Assembly (NCBI GenBank): GCA_016184315.1
Contig: JACPCU010000015.1
Location: 1-60,497 of the forward strand
Source of the DNA: Nitrososphaerota archaeon
GTDB taxonomy: Archaea > Thermoproteota > Nitrososphaeria > Nitrososphaerales > JACQRY01
Reading direction: 5' to 3'
Length of the DNA stretch: 60,497 nucleotides
The notes under the pieces were generated by a model, which was not told the origin of the DNA, made no database searches, and was given only the letters and a program-made list of their open reading frames with translations. The position numbers and the translations under genes were made by a program. Shown piece by piece: positions 52,716 to 60,497 of the stretch (positions within the stretch are counted from its first letter, which is position 1; each line of letters starts with the position of its first letter).

Positions 52716-52964
52716 ATGTGGCCTAGCCTTGCTGGCGGAGGAATCATAGTATTTCTCTTCGGCTTGTTCTTGACGCTGAACGGGCTAGGTTTCGCATTCC
52801 TCTTCATAGTAGCTGGCCCAGTCATGATCATCGCAGCACTTATTCTTCCAGAAGTTCCACCGGTGAAGCCTGAAGACCCTAACATGAAGTACTGCAGGTT
52901 CTGTTTGAAGGAGATATCTGTTGAAGCGAAGATTTGTCCTAAATGCGGCTTAGCTCCGGACTAG
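52716..52964 (+). CDS. Small membrane protein with a C-terminal zinc ribbon
   Basis: The 82-residue protein has two hydrophobic helices (residues 5-24 and 25-45), then a zinc ribbon YCRFCLKEISVEAKICPKCG that would face the cytoplasm. Such small proteins are common in archaea; the function is unknown. Its stop codon and that of the convergent PIN-ATPase gene share the palindrome CTAG at 52961-52964. Confidence 0.75.
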   Translation: MWPSLAGGGIIVFLFGLFLTLNGLGFAFLFIVAGPVMIIAALILPEVPPVKPEDPNMKYCRFCLKEISVEAKICPKCGLAPD

Positions 52965-54769
52965 GCTGGTAGAATAGCCTTGACTGTTTCCCCAGACATG
53001 TACGCCCTTACGATGCGGGCTCCTATGTCGGACTTCTTAGATACCTTGATGCTCCGCTTCCCGCCTACCGTAGCGGTGAAGAGAAAAGCGTCGGCAACGT
53101 AGACGCTCAGTGTTTTACCTACTGTTTCTCCTCTGAAGACGAGTTCGATGGAGTTTCCTGCCTCTTTGATGTCGAAAGGGACTTCTTCCCCCATGGCTGA
53201 AATCTTGGGTTCCACGTCGATTCTTATCCCCAAGGTGTCCTCGATTTCAGAAATCATTTCGCCGCCTTTGCCTATGATTCTCGGTATGGTGGAGCGGTCA
53301 ACCTTCACTTTGGCTCGATTAGGAGCGATGATCTCCACTGCAGCGTTGGGGTCAAATTTTCGGAAGTAGTGGGTTATTCTCTCCTCGGCAAGCCGTTGAA
53401 CTGCGTCCGCCTGCCTGCTTACTGAGGTAACTGGGATTATCACGTTTTCTTCTCCGAACGTGTATATCTCATATTCCAGCGAAGCAGTTTCAAAGTCCCT
53501 GATCTCCACGACGGGTCTAGCTAGATCAGCCTCCATCATACCGGTAGGAACCTTCACCACCAAGCTAAGCCTCAAAACCTTCTTGATCTCCCCCCCTTTC
53601 ACGAATATTGCTGTGTCAATGATGCTGGGTATCATGCCCAGCTCAACTCTCCCCATGAACCTTTGCACAGCATCCACAGGGCCGCTTGCGTGCACGACAC
53701 CTACCATTCCGACGCCTGCTAGTCTCATGTCGCAGAAGACCTCGAAGTCCTTGGTTCTCCTCACTTCGTCATACACAGTGTAGTCAGGCCTCACCAATAG
53801 CAGTATCTCAGCCGTCTTCTCAAAGTCTCCCTCCAAGGGCCCATACTGCGTGACTTCAGGGCCAACTTGGAGATCCTTCGGCGACTCGAAGGTCTTCACT
53901 ATCTTGCCCTGTTTGGTGTAGAACTCAGCTAAGCTGCTTGCTAGGGTCGTCTTGCCTGAGCCTGGGGGCCCTGCGATGACTATGCCCTCGGCCCTGTTCT
54001 TTAAGAGGTCTTTCAGGCTCTCAGACAGGTTGTAGTCGTCAAGAGAGAGCTTGACGATCGGTCTGACGATGGTCACTTCTAAGCCGTCGGAGAAAGGTGG
54101 TCTGGAGACTGCTATGCGGTAGGAGCCTAGCTGGAAGACTGTTGCTCCTGCTCGGCTGATCTCTACTGTACCTCTGCCTCTGCTGGCCTCCTCAGATATT
54201 TCAGCTATGATTCCTTCAAGCTCGCTGCCTGTGCAACGATCATCCCTTATCTTAACCAGCTTGAAGTCTCCCGGTTTGCCTCTTTTCGCTAGAGGCGCCA
54301 CTTCTTCTTTGAGGTGGACGCTGAGGGTGTCAGGGGTGAAGAACTGCTCGAAGTCCGATCTTTCTACGAACCTTGCCTGAGGTGGGAGATAACGGACTTT
54401 GACGCCCTCAGCTTCAGCAACCAACGCTTGGACAAAATCCGCAGTGTAAAGTACTCCATGCTCATTTTTGGCGACATCTCTGATGATGGCGTCTATTCTA
54501 CCGCTCCGTGCAAGTCTGATATCGTCGAAACTAGGTCGGCTTCCCTCTATCCGGAAGCTGATGGCCGCTTCTTCACATCTCTCCCGTATTTTCTTGAGCT
54601 CTCTGAGACCTATGAAGCCGGGCTCCCGGCTCTTCGACGCCTGAGCCTGAAGCTCATCAAGAACTGCTCTAGGAACCACGATCTCAACATCTTTTTCCTT
54701 TTCGTCCTTGACTAGCTCAGTAATCTTACCGTCGATGATAATGCTAGTGTCAGGAATAATCTTCTCCAT
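52961..54769 (-). CDS. PIN-domain ATPase with KH domain (archaeal COG1855-type)
   Basis: The 602-residue protein joins three parts seen together in this archaeal family. Residues 1-140 are a PIN nuclease domain (IIPDTSIIIDGKI, then SGRIDAIIRDVA and VLYTADF with conserved acidic residues). Residues about 220-470 are a PilT/VirB11-type ATPase with Walker A GPPGSGKTT and DYTVYDEVRRTKDFEV. The C-terminus has a KH domain with IPRIIGKGGEMISEIE. The combination suggests RNA binding and cutting powered by ATP, but the role is not known. Stop codon as above. The start is ATG 54769, 213 bases from the CdvB gene that codes the same way. Confidence 0.9.
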   Translation of the reverse strand: MEKIIPDTSIIIDGKITELVKDEKEKDVEIVVPRAVLDELQAQASKSREPGFIGLRELKKIRERCEEAAISFRIEGSRPSFDDIRLARSGRIDAIIRDVAKNEHGVLYTADFVQALVAEAEGVKVRYLPPQARFVERSDFEQFFTPDTLSVHLKEEVAPLAKRGKPGDFKLVKIRDDRCTGSELEGIIAEISEEASRGRGTVEISRAGATVFQLGSYRIAVSRPPFSDGLEVTIVRPIVKLSLDDYNLSESLKDLLKNRAEGIVIAGPPGSGKTTLASSLAEFYTKQGKIVKTFESPKDLQVGPEVTQYGPLEGDFEKTAEILLLVRPDYTVYDEVRRTKDFEVFCDMRLAGVGMVGVVHASGPVDAVQRFMGRVELGMIPSIIDTAIFVKGGEIKKVLRLSLVVKVPTGMMEADLARPVVEIRDFETASLEYEIYTFGEENVIIPVTSVSRQADAVQRLAEERITHYFRKFDPNAAVEIIAPNRAKVKVDRSTIPRIIGKGGEMISEIEDTLGIRIDVEPKISAMGEEVPFDIKEAGNSIELVFRGETVGKTLSVYVADAFLFTATVGGKRSIKVSKKSDIGARIVRAYMSGETVKAILPA

Positions 54770-54885
54770 AGGCTAAGACGCTGCTCCCTTAGTTTTCAGA
54801 ATAGTTTTCAACTTACTAATCTGGGGCGTGTTTCCTTGGCTCAGCTATTTATTGTGTTCCTGCTTTCACCAAGAATAAGAAGGAT

Positions 54886-54933
54886 AGGCAGCCAGTGGAT
54901 CTAGTCTCCCCTTTTTCTAGCTTCTGGCTGCCT
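54886..54933. repeat. Hairpin with perfect 10-bp stem
   Basis: AGGCAGCCAG at 54886-54895 pairs exactly with CTGGCTGCCT at 54924-54933 around a 28-base loop. The loop has an internal CTAG/CTAG match. It lies between the CdvB gene and the PIN-ATPase gene, both leftward. It could be a 3' end structure of the first or a leader structure of the second. Confidence 0.6.
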
Positions 54934-54951
54934 GTTAGCTGAGTTTACAGA

Positions 54952-54973
54952 ACAAGGCTTCTAATTGCCTTGT
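54952..54973 (-). terminator. Hairpin just after the CdvB-like gene
   Basis: ACAAGGC and GCCTTGT make a 7-bp stem with an 8-base loop, 9 bases after the CdvB stop. It is the natural place for a 3' end, but archaeal termination usually needs T runs, which are weak here. It may instead protect the RNA end. Confidence 0.45.
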
Positions 54974-54982
54974 CTGTTCAGA

Positions 54983-55627
54983 CTAGGATTGCTCTTGCTG
55001 ACCGGTTGCCATTGATGTCATTGGTAGGTCAGGGAACTTGTCTTTTATGCCCTGTTCTGCTACTGCGGATGCCTCCGTCAGGATCTTTTGAGCCTCTTCA
55101 TTGGCAGCTTCGAAGTTCAGTGTTAAGCCATTGATCTGACCGACATCTAGGAGCATGCCACCGAGCATGTTGCTGATCTCGCCGATCTCGTTTTCTGCGT
55201 TAGGTATGACGCCTGTGAGCCCTATTCTAACGGATCTTATGATGCCCATGGCGGGTGCAAGAGTGGCGGCGATGTCTCCGAGCTCTTGGACGGTGCCTAA
55301 TCTTACGCCGATCTGCTGCATAGCTATTTTAGCTTGAGTCACCATCTTGGACATCTTTCTTACCTCAGCCACCTCGTTTGAAATGGCTGACGCCGTTTGA
55401 GAATCATGTCTCTGAATAGCTACTGTGGCTCTCTTGAAGAGGGAAGCTTCTCTTTCCTTCAGTTTGGCTATGGTTTTATCCAGTTTTGTACTGTGAGAGT
55501 CTATCATGCGGGTGGCTTCTTGGAGCCTAGGCTTTAGGGGGCCGGCTGGAAAGAAGGCCTCTTTCGCCTTTTGCTGTAAGCCAGGCTCCTGCGGTGGACG
55601 GACCCATTTCTTGGAAAATTCGGACAT
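54983..55627 (-). CDS. CdvB/ESCRT-III-like (Snf7) protein
   Basis: The 214-residue protein has the long-helix layout of ESCRT-III: a basic start (KKWVRPPQEP), helices with LQEATRMIDSHSTKLDKTIAKLKEREASLFKRATVAIQ broken as in the family, then VRKMSKMVTQAKIAMQQIGVRL and a short acidic helix. It lacks the C-terminal winged helix of Sulfolobus CdvB, so it is a shorter paralogue. The tail carries FPDLP, which resembles the MIM2-type motif that recruits the CdvC/Vps4 ATPase. Such proteins remodel membranes in cell division or vesicle release. No cdvA or cdvC is in the window. Confidence 0.87.
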   Translation of the reverse strand: MSEFSKKWVRPPQEPGLQQKAKEAFFPAGPLKPRLQEATRMIDSHSTKLDKTIAKLKEREASLFKRATVAIQRHDSQTASAISNEVAEVRKMSKMVTQAKIAMQQIGVRLGTVQELGDIAATLAPAMGIIRSVRIGLTGVIPNAENEIGEISNMLGGMLLDVGQINGLTLNFEAANEEAQKILTEASAVAEQGIKDKFPDLPMTSMATGQQEQS

Positions 55628-55758
55628 AGTAAATCTCCTAACTGTGAATAGGGGTGGAGGGGAGTGTTCTTACGGACGGGAGGAAAAATGCGTAGACCTC
55701 GCGCTTAACACTTGCTAACCTAACTTCAGCCATTCATTTGAAGAACTATTCTCTTCCA

Positions 55759-55774
55759 AGTATTTTTCAATACT
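55759..55774. promoter_or_regulatory. Palindrome in the cdvB-tatA divergent promoter region
   Basis: AGTATT-TTTC-AATACT is a perfect 6-bp palindrome within the 208-bp divergent region. It may be a binding site for a regulator of one or both genes. Confidence 0.3.
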
Positions 55775-55835
55775 GAATCAGGAAGATAGCAAAGGTTTAG
55801 TATCTGAGACAAGAGATTACCAGCTAGCGACCATC

Positions 55836-56270
55836 GTGCAGACCGCAGTTCTCCAGATAGGGGGAAACGAGTGGATTTGGATAGCCTTCATAGCGGCAAT
55901 ACTTCTCTTTGGATCCAAGAAAGTCCCAGAGATAGCTAGAGCCTTGGGCAAGGCCATGGGTGAATTTCAACGAGGAAAGATGGAGATAGAACGGGAGCTA
56001 AGAGAGGCAGCAGCTCAGACAACGGCAAGCAACATGCCGCCAACATCCTCTCCACCTACCCCATTCAAAAGCGAAGGAACACATCCAGAGGGCGCATCAG
56101 CACCCACATTTGCAACACCCTCATCCCCTCCGTCTCCAAGTGAAGAAAGTCCTGCGGCTGGCAAGGGACGGCTTCTCGCAGCAGCTCAAGCCCTGGGCAT
56201 AGAGACCACTGGAAAGACAGAACAACAGATTAAGGAAGAGATTAGGAAAGCGATGGAGCAATCGGCTTAG
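55836..56270 (+). CDS. tatA: TatA-type protein translocase subunit with C-terminal extension
   Basis: Residues 1-50 are TatA: a short outside end, a membrane helix WIWIAFIAAILLFGSKKVPE, then an amphipathic helix IARALGKAMGEFQRGKM. TatA forms the pore for folded proteins carrying twin-Arg signals. The next 60 residues are Pro/Ser-rich and disordered, then a helical end GRLLAAAQALGIETTGKT with QIKEEIRKAME. That end resembles a SAP-like or Rho-N-like helix pair, an unusual addition to TatA. GTG start; no tatC nearby. TatA and TatE cannot be told apart. Confidence 0.85.
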   Translation: MQTAVLQIGGNEWIWIAFIAAILLFGSKKVPEIARALGKAMGEFQRGKMEIERELREAAAQTTASNMPPTSSPPTPFKSEGTHPEGASAPTFATPSSPPSPSEESPAAGKGRLLAAAQALGIETTGKTEQQIKEEIRKAMEQSA

Positions 56271-56321
56271 ACCCAACATTCACCTCTAAAGACAAATGCC
56301 CTGCTTTTGGTGAGGCCATTT

Positions 56322-56462
56322 ATGGCGTATTCGCCTCCTCCTGCCGGCTTCGCTCCATGCGACAAATGCAAAGAAGGCTACCTGCTACCGTTCTTAAGAT
56401 ACGAGTTGGACAAGAGCATAGCTCGCTTCGTCTACAAGGTTTACTACAAGTGCAGTGTGTGA
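56322..56462 (+). pseudogene. Tiny zinc-knuckle protein, probably frameshifted
   Basis: A 46-residue frame with a good GGTGAGG upstream reads CDKCKEGYLLPF and ends YYKCSV-stop. The alternate frame downstream gives the residues C-D-K-V-V-E-G and then a stop, so a full CxxC...CSVC zinc ribbon would result if a TG pair were added in the short TG run at 56455-56461. The gene is therefore either truncated by a 2-base slip, with the last Cys lost, or a sequence error. It is too short for routine gene finding. Confidence 0.5.
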
Positions 56463-56492
56463 CAAGGTTGTTGAAGGCTGATCCGATGTGGA

Positions 56493-57185
56493 CTAAGGAT
56501 TAGTCTTCCCGAAGACTTCTAGAAGATCTGATGGCTTCGACACAATGAGATCTGGAGCTGCTTTGAGAATACGATCATTTGCATGAACTCCACCTATTAT
56601 TGAAACTACTGTTCCTATGCCTGCACTCTTCGCAGCCTGCACATCCAGCACACTATCTCCCACATACAGTGCCTCAGACGGGTCAACACCTAGCGCTGCC
56701 GATGCCCTCAAGATCCCCTCCGGATCAGGCTTCATTCTCTCCACATCGTCTCGAGTAATCACGATGTCAAAGAAACGCCTCAAAGAATGCTTGTCCAGAA
56801 TTACTGAGGCAGCAGCTCTACCATCATTGGTCACAAGCCCCATCTTGAAGCCCTGAGACTTGAAGTAGCTCAAGACATCCACGACAGAGGGGTTAAGTTC
56901 AGATTCGGAGAAAGCCTCTGACTCAAATCTGTCCAGTATAACGCCAAGGGTTCCTTTAACCGCCTTGAATTCAAGGTTCAGTTTTCGCTGACGGATCTGT
57001 TGAAGAGCACTGTCATAGATCAGTTGAGTAGGCATCTCTTCGGAGAAGCTGGAGGCGTCGAACCCCATTTCCCTCAGCTTCGCGATCAATGCTCGCCTAG
57101 ACTCTTTGACTTTGAACTTGAATTTGATGAGGGTTCCATCCATGTCGAAGAGCAGTGTTTTGGGAGCCGCTTTCAAGGCGTTCAT
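56493..57185 (-). CDS. HAD-family phosphatase, phosphoglycolate-phosphatase-like
   Basis: The 230-residue enzyme has the HAD motifs FDMDGTL, LVTNDG, KPDPEG and VGDSVLDVQAAKSAG, with a helical cap in between. It should remove phosphate from a small metabolite; phosphoglycolate or a sugar phosphate are common for this subgroup. It is the last of three leftward genes (58100 to 56493) separated by 13 and 23 bases. Confidence 0.88.
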   Translation of the reverse strand: MNALKAAPKTLLFDMDGTLIKFKFKVKESRRALIAKLREMGFDASSFSEEMPTQLIYDSALQQIRQRKLNLEFKAVKGTLGVILDRFESEAFSESELNPSVVDVLSYFKSQGFKMGLVTNDGRAAASVILDKHSLRRFFDIVITRDDVERMKPDPEGILRASAALGVDPSEALYVGDSVLDVQAAKSAGIGTVVSIIGGVHANDRILKAAPDLIVSKPSDLLEVFGKTNP

Positions 57186-57208
57186 CTGCCGATGCTGGTT
57201 TTATAGGC

Positions 57209-57784
57209 TCAGGGTAAGGGGCTTAACCGTCTTCTCACGTCGAAGGTTACCACTGATGCAGGAAGATCCATTGTTAAGGCTCTTTCAGCAGGAGGCTTGA
57301 ATCTTAGAACGTGAATCAGCTGGCTGGTCTTGGCTTCTTTCTCCGACATTTTGGCTAAGGTGAATCTTCTAGTTGTTCTTTTTTCGAGTCTTATGTCAGG
57401 CTCATAGAGGGCGTCAAAGAAGTAGCGGTAGGTGTCTCCCCAAATCGTGAACGTGTATTCTGCTCTGGTATATGGGACGGAGATGCCTCCGGGGTGATCG
57501 CGTCTCCCTGTGTGGAGGATGGTGCCTTGCTCGTATAGTCTGCCTGTTCTGTCATCGATGAAGGGTTTGACTGCTCGAACCGTTGATCTGGGTTTGTCTC
57601 TGGAGGCTAGTCGCTCATATTCTTTGAATATTGTGTCCGGCAAATAGGAGAGGCCGTATCTGCCGTCGTCGTAACTAGATAGCATCCTGTTTACAATGAT
57701 CTTGGATTTGATTTCCAAGAGTTTTCTCAGGTTTTCAACGAACTGGTTTTCGGTGCACTCGTAGGTTGTCAAAGCGGAGTTCAC
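57209..57784 (-). CDS. Unknown soluble protein
   Basis: The 191-residue protein matches no family I know. It begins with helices (NQFVENLRKLLEIKSKIIVNRM), continues with strand-rich RYGLSYLPDTIF and EYTFTIWGDTYRYFFDALYEPDI, and ends VVTFDVRRRLSPLP. Basic residues are frequent. It is in the three-gene leftward group with the HAD phosphatase and starts with GTG. No function is proposed. Confidence 0.65.
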   Translation of the reverse strand: MNSALTTYECTENQFVENLRKLLEIKSKIIVNRMLSSYDDGRYGLSYLPDTIFKEYERLASRDKPRSTVRAVKPFIDDRTGRLYEQGTILHTGRRDHPGGISVPYTRAEYTFTIWGDTYRYFFDALYEPDIRLEKRTTRRFTLAKMSEKEAKTSQLIHVLRFKPPAERALTMDLPASVVTFDVRRRLSPLP

Positions 57785-57797
57785 GGTTCTCTTGTGA

Positions 57798-58100
57798 TTA
57801 AAGAGCTCCTACCAGAGAAGCTATTTTCCTAATGGTCTTGCTGCTTCCCCATACTGTTATCACTGGGTCGCGTAGATGCATTACGGTTCCAACTTCGTCT
57901 GAGACTGTGACTGACTCGCTTCCCGATGAGTAGATGCTCTTTTTCCAAAACTTTCCGTCGCTTACCACAGTGGCTTCTGAGATCTGCTGAAAGCCTAGGC
58001 TGAGGAGCTCTGCTCTTACCTTCGATGCGGGCAGATAGGTGGCTATTGAACGCACCCGCATTCTTCTAGGCGTCTCCGAGTCCACTCCGATTGTTACCAT
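57798..58100 (-). CDS. Unknown small protein
   Basis: The 100-residue protein has a beta-alpha-beta pattern (RVRSIATYLPASKVRAELLSLGF, then DPVITVWGSSKTIRKIASLVG) that resembles a small ferredoxin-like fold. It is the first of the three-gene leftward group and divergent from the nucleotidase-like gene. Function unknown. Confidence 0.6.
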   Translation of the reverse strand: MVTIGVDSETPRRMRVRSIATYLPASKVRAELLSLGFQQISEATVVSDGKFWKKSIYSSGSESVTVSDEVGTVMHLRDPVITVWGSSKTIRKIASLVGAL

Positions 58101-58149
58101 CTGTATTATGCTAGGGAATAGTATTAATCCTTTAACCTAGTGATCATGT

Positions 58150-58734
58150 TTGATTGGTGTGTCCAAGCAGCTGAAGATTGCCTTAGACATAGACGGGGTT
58201 CTGGCTGACTCGATGATGCTATGGACAAGGGTCTTCAACCAAACATACAGCAGGCATCTTACTACCAGCCAGATGGGGACATGGAATTTCTGGAGCGAAC
58301 TCGGGCTCACCCGACGCCAGTTCCAGGAAATCTTCACTAAGATATGGGAAGACTGGACTCATCTTCCGCCCACAGAACCAGAGATCTCAGAGAAAGTGCG
58401 TAGGCTTAGTCAATACGGTGGAATAGACATCGTCACAGGGAGAACCGAAGATACAGCTGAATACGCCGAGAAATGGCTCAGCATGCAAAAAGTGCCATAC
58501 GGAAAACTATACTTGATGCCTGGCAACACAACAAAGCTAGACTCAGGTCATGACATCTACGTTGACGACTCTCCGCTAATCGCCTCTGAGGCGCCAGTAG
58601 TGCAACGCAAAATATTGCTGTACAATCAGCCTTGGAACAGATGCGTAAGAAACAATCACTATGTCACTAGGGTGAGCAGTCTAGACGACGCTGCCACGGT
58701 CCTAAGCTCAATATCAAACAAACCCCGTGAGTAG
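58150..58734 (+). CDS. HAD-family 5'-nucleotidase-like phosphatase
   Basis: The 194-residue protein has the HAD nucleophile motif LDIDGVLADS, a helical region like the small cap of the deoxyribonucleotidase (NT5C) group, motif II IDIVTGRTEDT and motif III IYVDDSPLIA. It probably dephosphorylates a nucleotide or a related compound. TTG 58150 or GTG 58159 starts it. It stands alone. Confidence 0.75.
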   Translation: MIGVSKQLKIALDIDGVLADSMMLWTRVFNQTYSRHLTTSQMGTWNFWSELGLTRRQFQEIFTKIWEDWTHLPPTEPEISEKVRRLSQYGGIDIVTGRTEDTAEYAEKWLSMQKVPYGKLYLMPGNTTKLDSGHDIYVDDSPLIASEAPVVQRKILLYNQPWNRCVRNNHYVTRVSSLDDAATVLSSISNKPRE

Positions 58735-58742
58735 ATGGGTCA

Positions 58743-60350
58743 TTACCATCCAACGGCGTAGCCGTCTCGCCTAGGATCGGCGCCACCCATAAGCACGCCC
58801 TGCTCCTGATCTACTCCTATGACCTCCTCTCCGCCAAAAGCCCACCCAGAAACAGTCTTCAACTTGTGCCCCCTCTTCTGAAGTTCAAGTACCGTATCGC
58901 CGGGATATCTGTCTTCAAGCCACAGCTCGTAGGGCTTAGCCTCATCTCCAGGCATGGAGCCGGGTCTACTGCTCCAGCGGGGCGCCTCAATCGCTTCCTG
59001 AACATTCATACCGAAATCCAGTATGTTCATCAAGACCTGAGCATTGGTCTGCACTTGATCGTCTAGACCAGGGGTTCCTCCGACGAGGGAGGGGCGTTGA
59101 TCTTTGAAGACCATGTAGGTATTCAACGTGTGCGCAGGCTTCTTCCCAGGTTCAAGATGGTTCACCTTCTTGCGGTCCAAGCTGAAGGCGGAGAGCCTGT
59201 TCGTGCATAACACTCCTGTGCCTTCGACCATGACTCCGGATCCGAAGGCGAAGAAGATGCTCTGTATGAATGAGACAGCGTTACCGTGACCGTCAACCAC
59301 GCAGAAATACGTTGTGTCATTGCCGTGTTGTGATGCGTCAGACATGATGGGCAAAGCCTTACTCATGTTGATTCTGCTTCTCAGATCTTCCGTGTGTTCC
59401 TTGGAGAGGAGATGCTCTAATGGGACTTGGTGGAAGTTTGGGTCAGCTAGATGCATAGCCCTGTCTTGGAAGCACAGTTTCTTAGCCTCCACAGCCGCGT
59501 GCACTGCATCGGGAGACCCGAAGCCCATTTCGCCCAGATCGTATCCCTCCATTATCTGCATCAACTCAACAAGAATATGCCCTTGGGACACAGGGGGCTG
59601 ACCGTAAACTGTGTAGCCGCGGTAATGTCCTTCCAGCGGAGGATACCACTTCGCCCTGTAGGCTGCGAGGTCCTCTTCTTCGATCAGTCCTCCATGCTCC
59701 TTCATGTATCGGCTTATCTGGGACGCCACCTCACCGCGGTAGAAGACCTCCTCCCCACCTTTAGCTATTTTTTCGAGGGTTGACGCCAGTCCAAGTTGGG
59801 TAAGCACCTCACCTTCCCGAGGCGGAGCGCCGTTTACGAAGAATACTTTAGGGATACTGTCAGGCAAAGAATAACTTGTTTTCCGGATAGAGCTTGCCAA
59901 GCTGCGGTAGACAGGGAACCCGTTAGAAGCATATTCTATGGCAGGCCGAAGGAGGGACGACAGGCTTTTTGTGCCAAATTTGCTCAACGCTTCACTCCAA
60001 GCACTCACCAGTCCTGGCACCGTTATGCTGAGAATACCGGTCAAAGGAACCTTCTTCAATCCTTTGGACTCGTAATAATCAATGCTTGCTTTCATGGGGG
60101 CGGGGCCACTTGCGTTAAGAGCATGAATTCTATCTTCGTCAGCTGAATAGATCAAGGCGAATCCGTCTCCCCCCAAGCCGCAGGTGTGCGGTCTAGTCGC
60201 GCATAACACAGATGAAACAGCTATGGCAGCATCAACCGCGTTGCCCCCCTCCATCAAGACACGTAGACCTGCTTGGGAGGCCAGCCAGTGACCAGAAGAG
60301 ACCATTCCGTTTCTGGCCATGACCATGGGTCTGTGGGCGTGGATACGCAT
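58743..60350 (-). CDS. ggt: Gamma-glutamyltransferase family protein
   Basis: The 535-residue protein has the family hallmarks: HWLASQAGLRVLMEGGNAVDAAIA, GLGGDGFALI, and the self-cleavage Thr site NDTTYFCVVDGHGNAVS near 345, followed by GSGVMVEGTGVLCTNR and GGTPGLDDQVQTNAQVLMNI. In this family Thr both cuts the chain and catalyses release of gamma-glutamyl groups, for example from glutathione. There is no signal peptide, so a cytoplasmic form is likely; relatives act on cephalosporins or other gamma-amides. The ATG at 60350 gives a normal N-terminus. Confidence 0.9.
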   Translation of the reverse strand: MRIHAHRPMVMARNGMVSSGHWLASQAGLRVLMEGGNAVDAAIAVSSVLCATRPHTCGLGGDGFALIYSADEDRIHALNASGPAPMKASIDYYESKGLKKVPLTGILSITVPGLVSAWSEALSKFGTKSLSSLLRPAIEYASNGFPVYRSLASSIRKTSYSLPDSIPKVFFVNGAPPREGEVLTQLGLASTLEKIAKGGEEVFYRGEVASQISRYMKEHGGLIEEEDLAAYRAKWYPPLEGHYRGYTVYGQPPVSQGHILVELMQIMEGYDLGEMGFGSPDAVHAAVEAKKLCFQDRAMHLADPNFHQVPLEHLLSKEHTEDLRSRINMSKALPIMSDASQHGNDTTYFCVVDGHGNAVSFIQSIFFAFGSGVMVEGTGVLCTNRLSAFSLDRKKVNHLEPGKKPAHTLNTYMVFKDQRPSLVGGTPGLDDQVQTNAQVLMNILDFGMNVQEAIEAPRWSSRPGSMPGDEAKPYELWLEDRYPGDTVLELQKRGHKLKTVSGWAFGGEEVIGVDQEQGVLMGGADPRRDGYAVGW

Positions 60351-60471
60351 GTTGAAGGCGGGATGGAAAGGCGATGCTTAATGAGCTTTGTCTTCGAAGT
60401 GGGTTGGTGCATAACTAACTATTTGCTCAATTCTATATGACCTCAGGGTTCTTTCCTCTCCTCTGCGTCTT

Positions 60472-60485
60472 CAGCTCATGAGCTG
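60472..60485. repeat. 14-bp perfect palindrome
   Basis: CAGCTCATGAGCTG is an exact palindrome in the last, gene-free 147 bases. It could be a regulatory site or a hairpin; nothing else supports a role. Confidence 0.35.
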
Positions 60486-60497
60486 GAGGGAGATAGA

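Noticed and set aside
60433-60495. Possible C-terminal tail of a leftward gene entering from the right edge (ends ...KNPEVI-stop)
   Set aside because: Only about 20 residues are visible and no family pattern is present; too short to support.
1-60497. tRNA, rRNA, CRISPR or integrase/transposase genes
   Set aside because: No T-arm-like GGTTCRAATC context, no regularly spaced direct repeats of 24-40 bp and no transposase motif were seen by eye; a covariance-model scan would be needed to exclude small RNAs fully.

Overview
The window looks like chromosomal DNA of a TACK-group archaeon (Thermoproteota; a Nitrososphaeria, Bathyarchaeia or Caldiarchaeum-like lineage is plausible, but the sequence alone does not settle which). 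Reasons: an ESCRT-III/CdvB-type cell-division paralogue, the archaeal PIN-ATPase-KH protein, a DUF2139 protein, class III signal peptides on pilin-like proteins, TATA boxes about 25-30 bp before start codons (several genes appear leaderless) and many TTG/GTG starts. No tRNA, rRNA, CRISPR array, integrase or transposase was seen.

Layout. 1-9.7 kb: the tail of an Lrp/AsnC regulator, an aconitase broken into two overlapping reading frames, an MscS channel, an ArsB/NhaD-type permease, a GT4 glycosyltransferase convergent with a trehalose-phosphatase-like gene, and an EamA transporter. 9.7-15.5 kb: an accessory-looking island. It starts with a 150-bp element bounded by perfect 19-bp inverted repeats. 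Five genes follow: an unknown, possibly winged-helix protein, and divergent from it a tight operon of a Vsr/DUF559-like nuclease, a zinc-knuckle DUF2130-like protein, a histidine kinase with two GHKL ATPase modules, and a response regulator. This is the best candidate for an undescribed system. 15.6-24.6 kb: an SDR epimerase, a membrane-anchored winged-helix regulator divergent from a MacB/FtsX-type ABC operon with a 1003-aa surface protein, and a zinc alcohol dehydrogenase. 24.6-30.5 kb: a DASS symporter, an orphan solute-binding protein with a coiled-coil stalk, a four-TM membrane protein and three pilin-like genes. 30.9-40.1 kb: UbiD and UbiX (prenylated-FMN decarboxylase and its cofactor enzyme) flanking a GNAT, a GatA-like amidase with a GatC-like small partner, an ABC-2 exporter, a zinc ribbon and DUF2139.

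40.2-52.7 kb is a cell-surface and peptide-uptake block: a PPC-domain coiled-coil protein, a coiled-coil membrane protein, a six-Asp-box sialidase-fold protein, then a complete peptide ABC importer. Its binding protein has its two lobes in circularly permuted order, and its DppC has a large extracellular insert. 52.7-60.5 kb: a small TM zinc-ribbon protein, the PIN-ATPase-KH protein, the CdvB paralogue, TatA, a frameshifted tiny zinc protein, two HAD phosphatases, two unknowns and gamma-glutamyltransferase.

Operons are mostly tight, with 1-4 bp overlaps that suggest translational coupling. Three intergenic blocks are almost pure A/C on one strand and hold no convincing gene.
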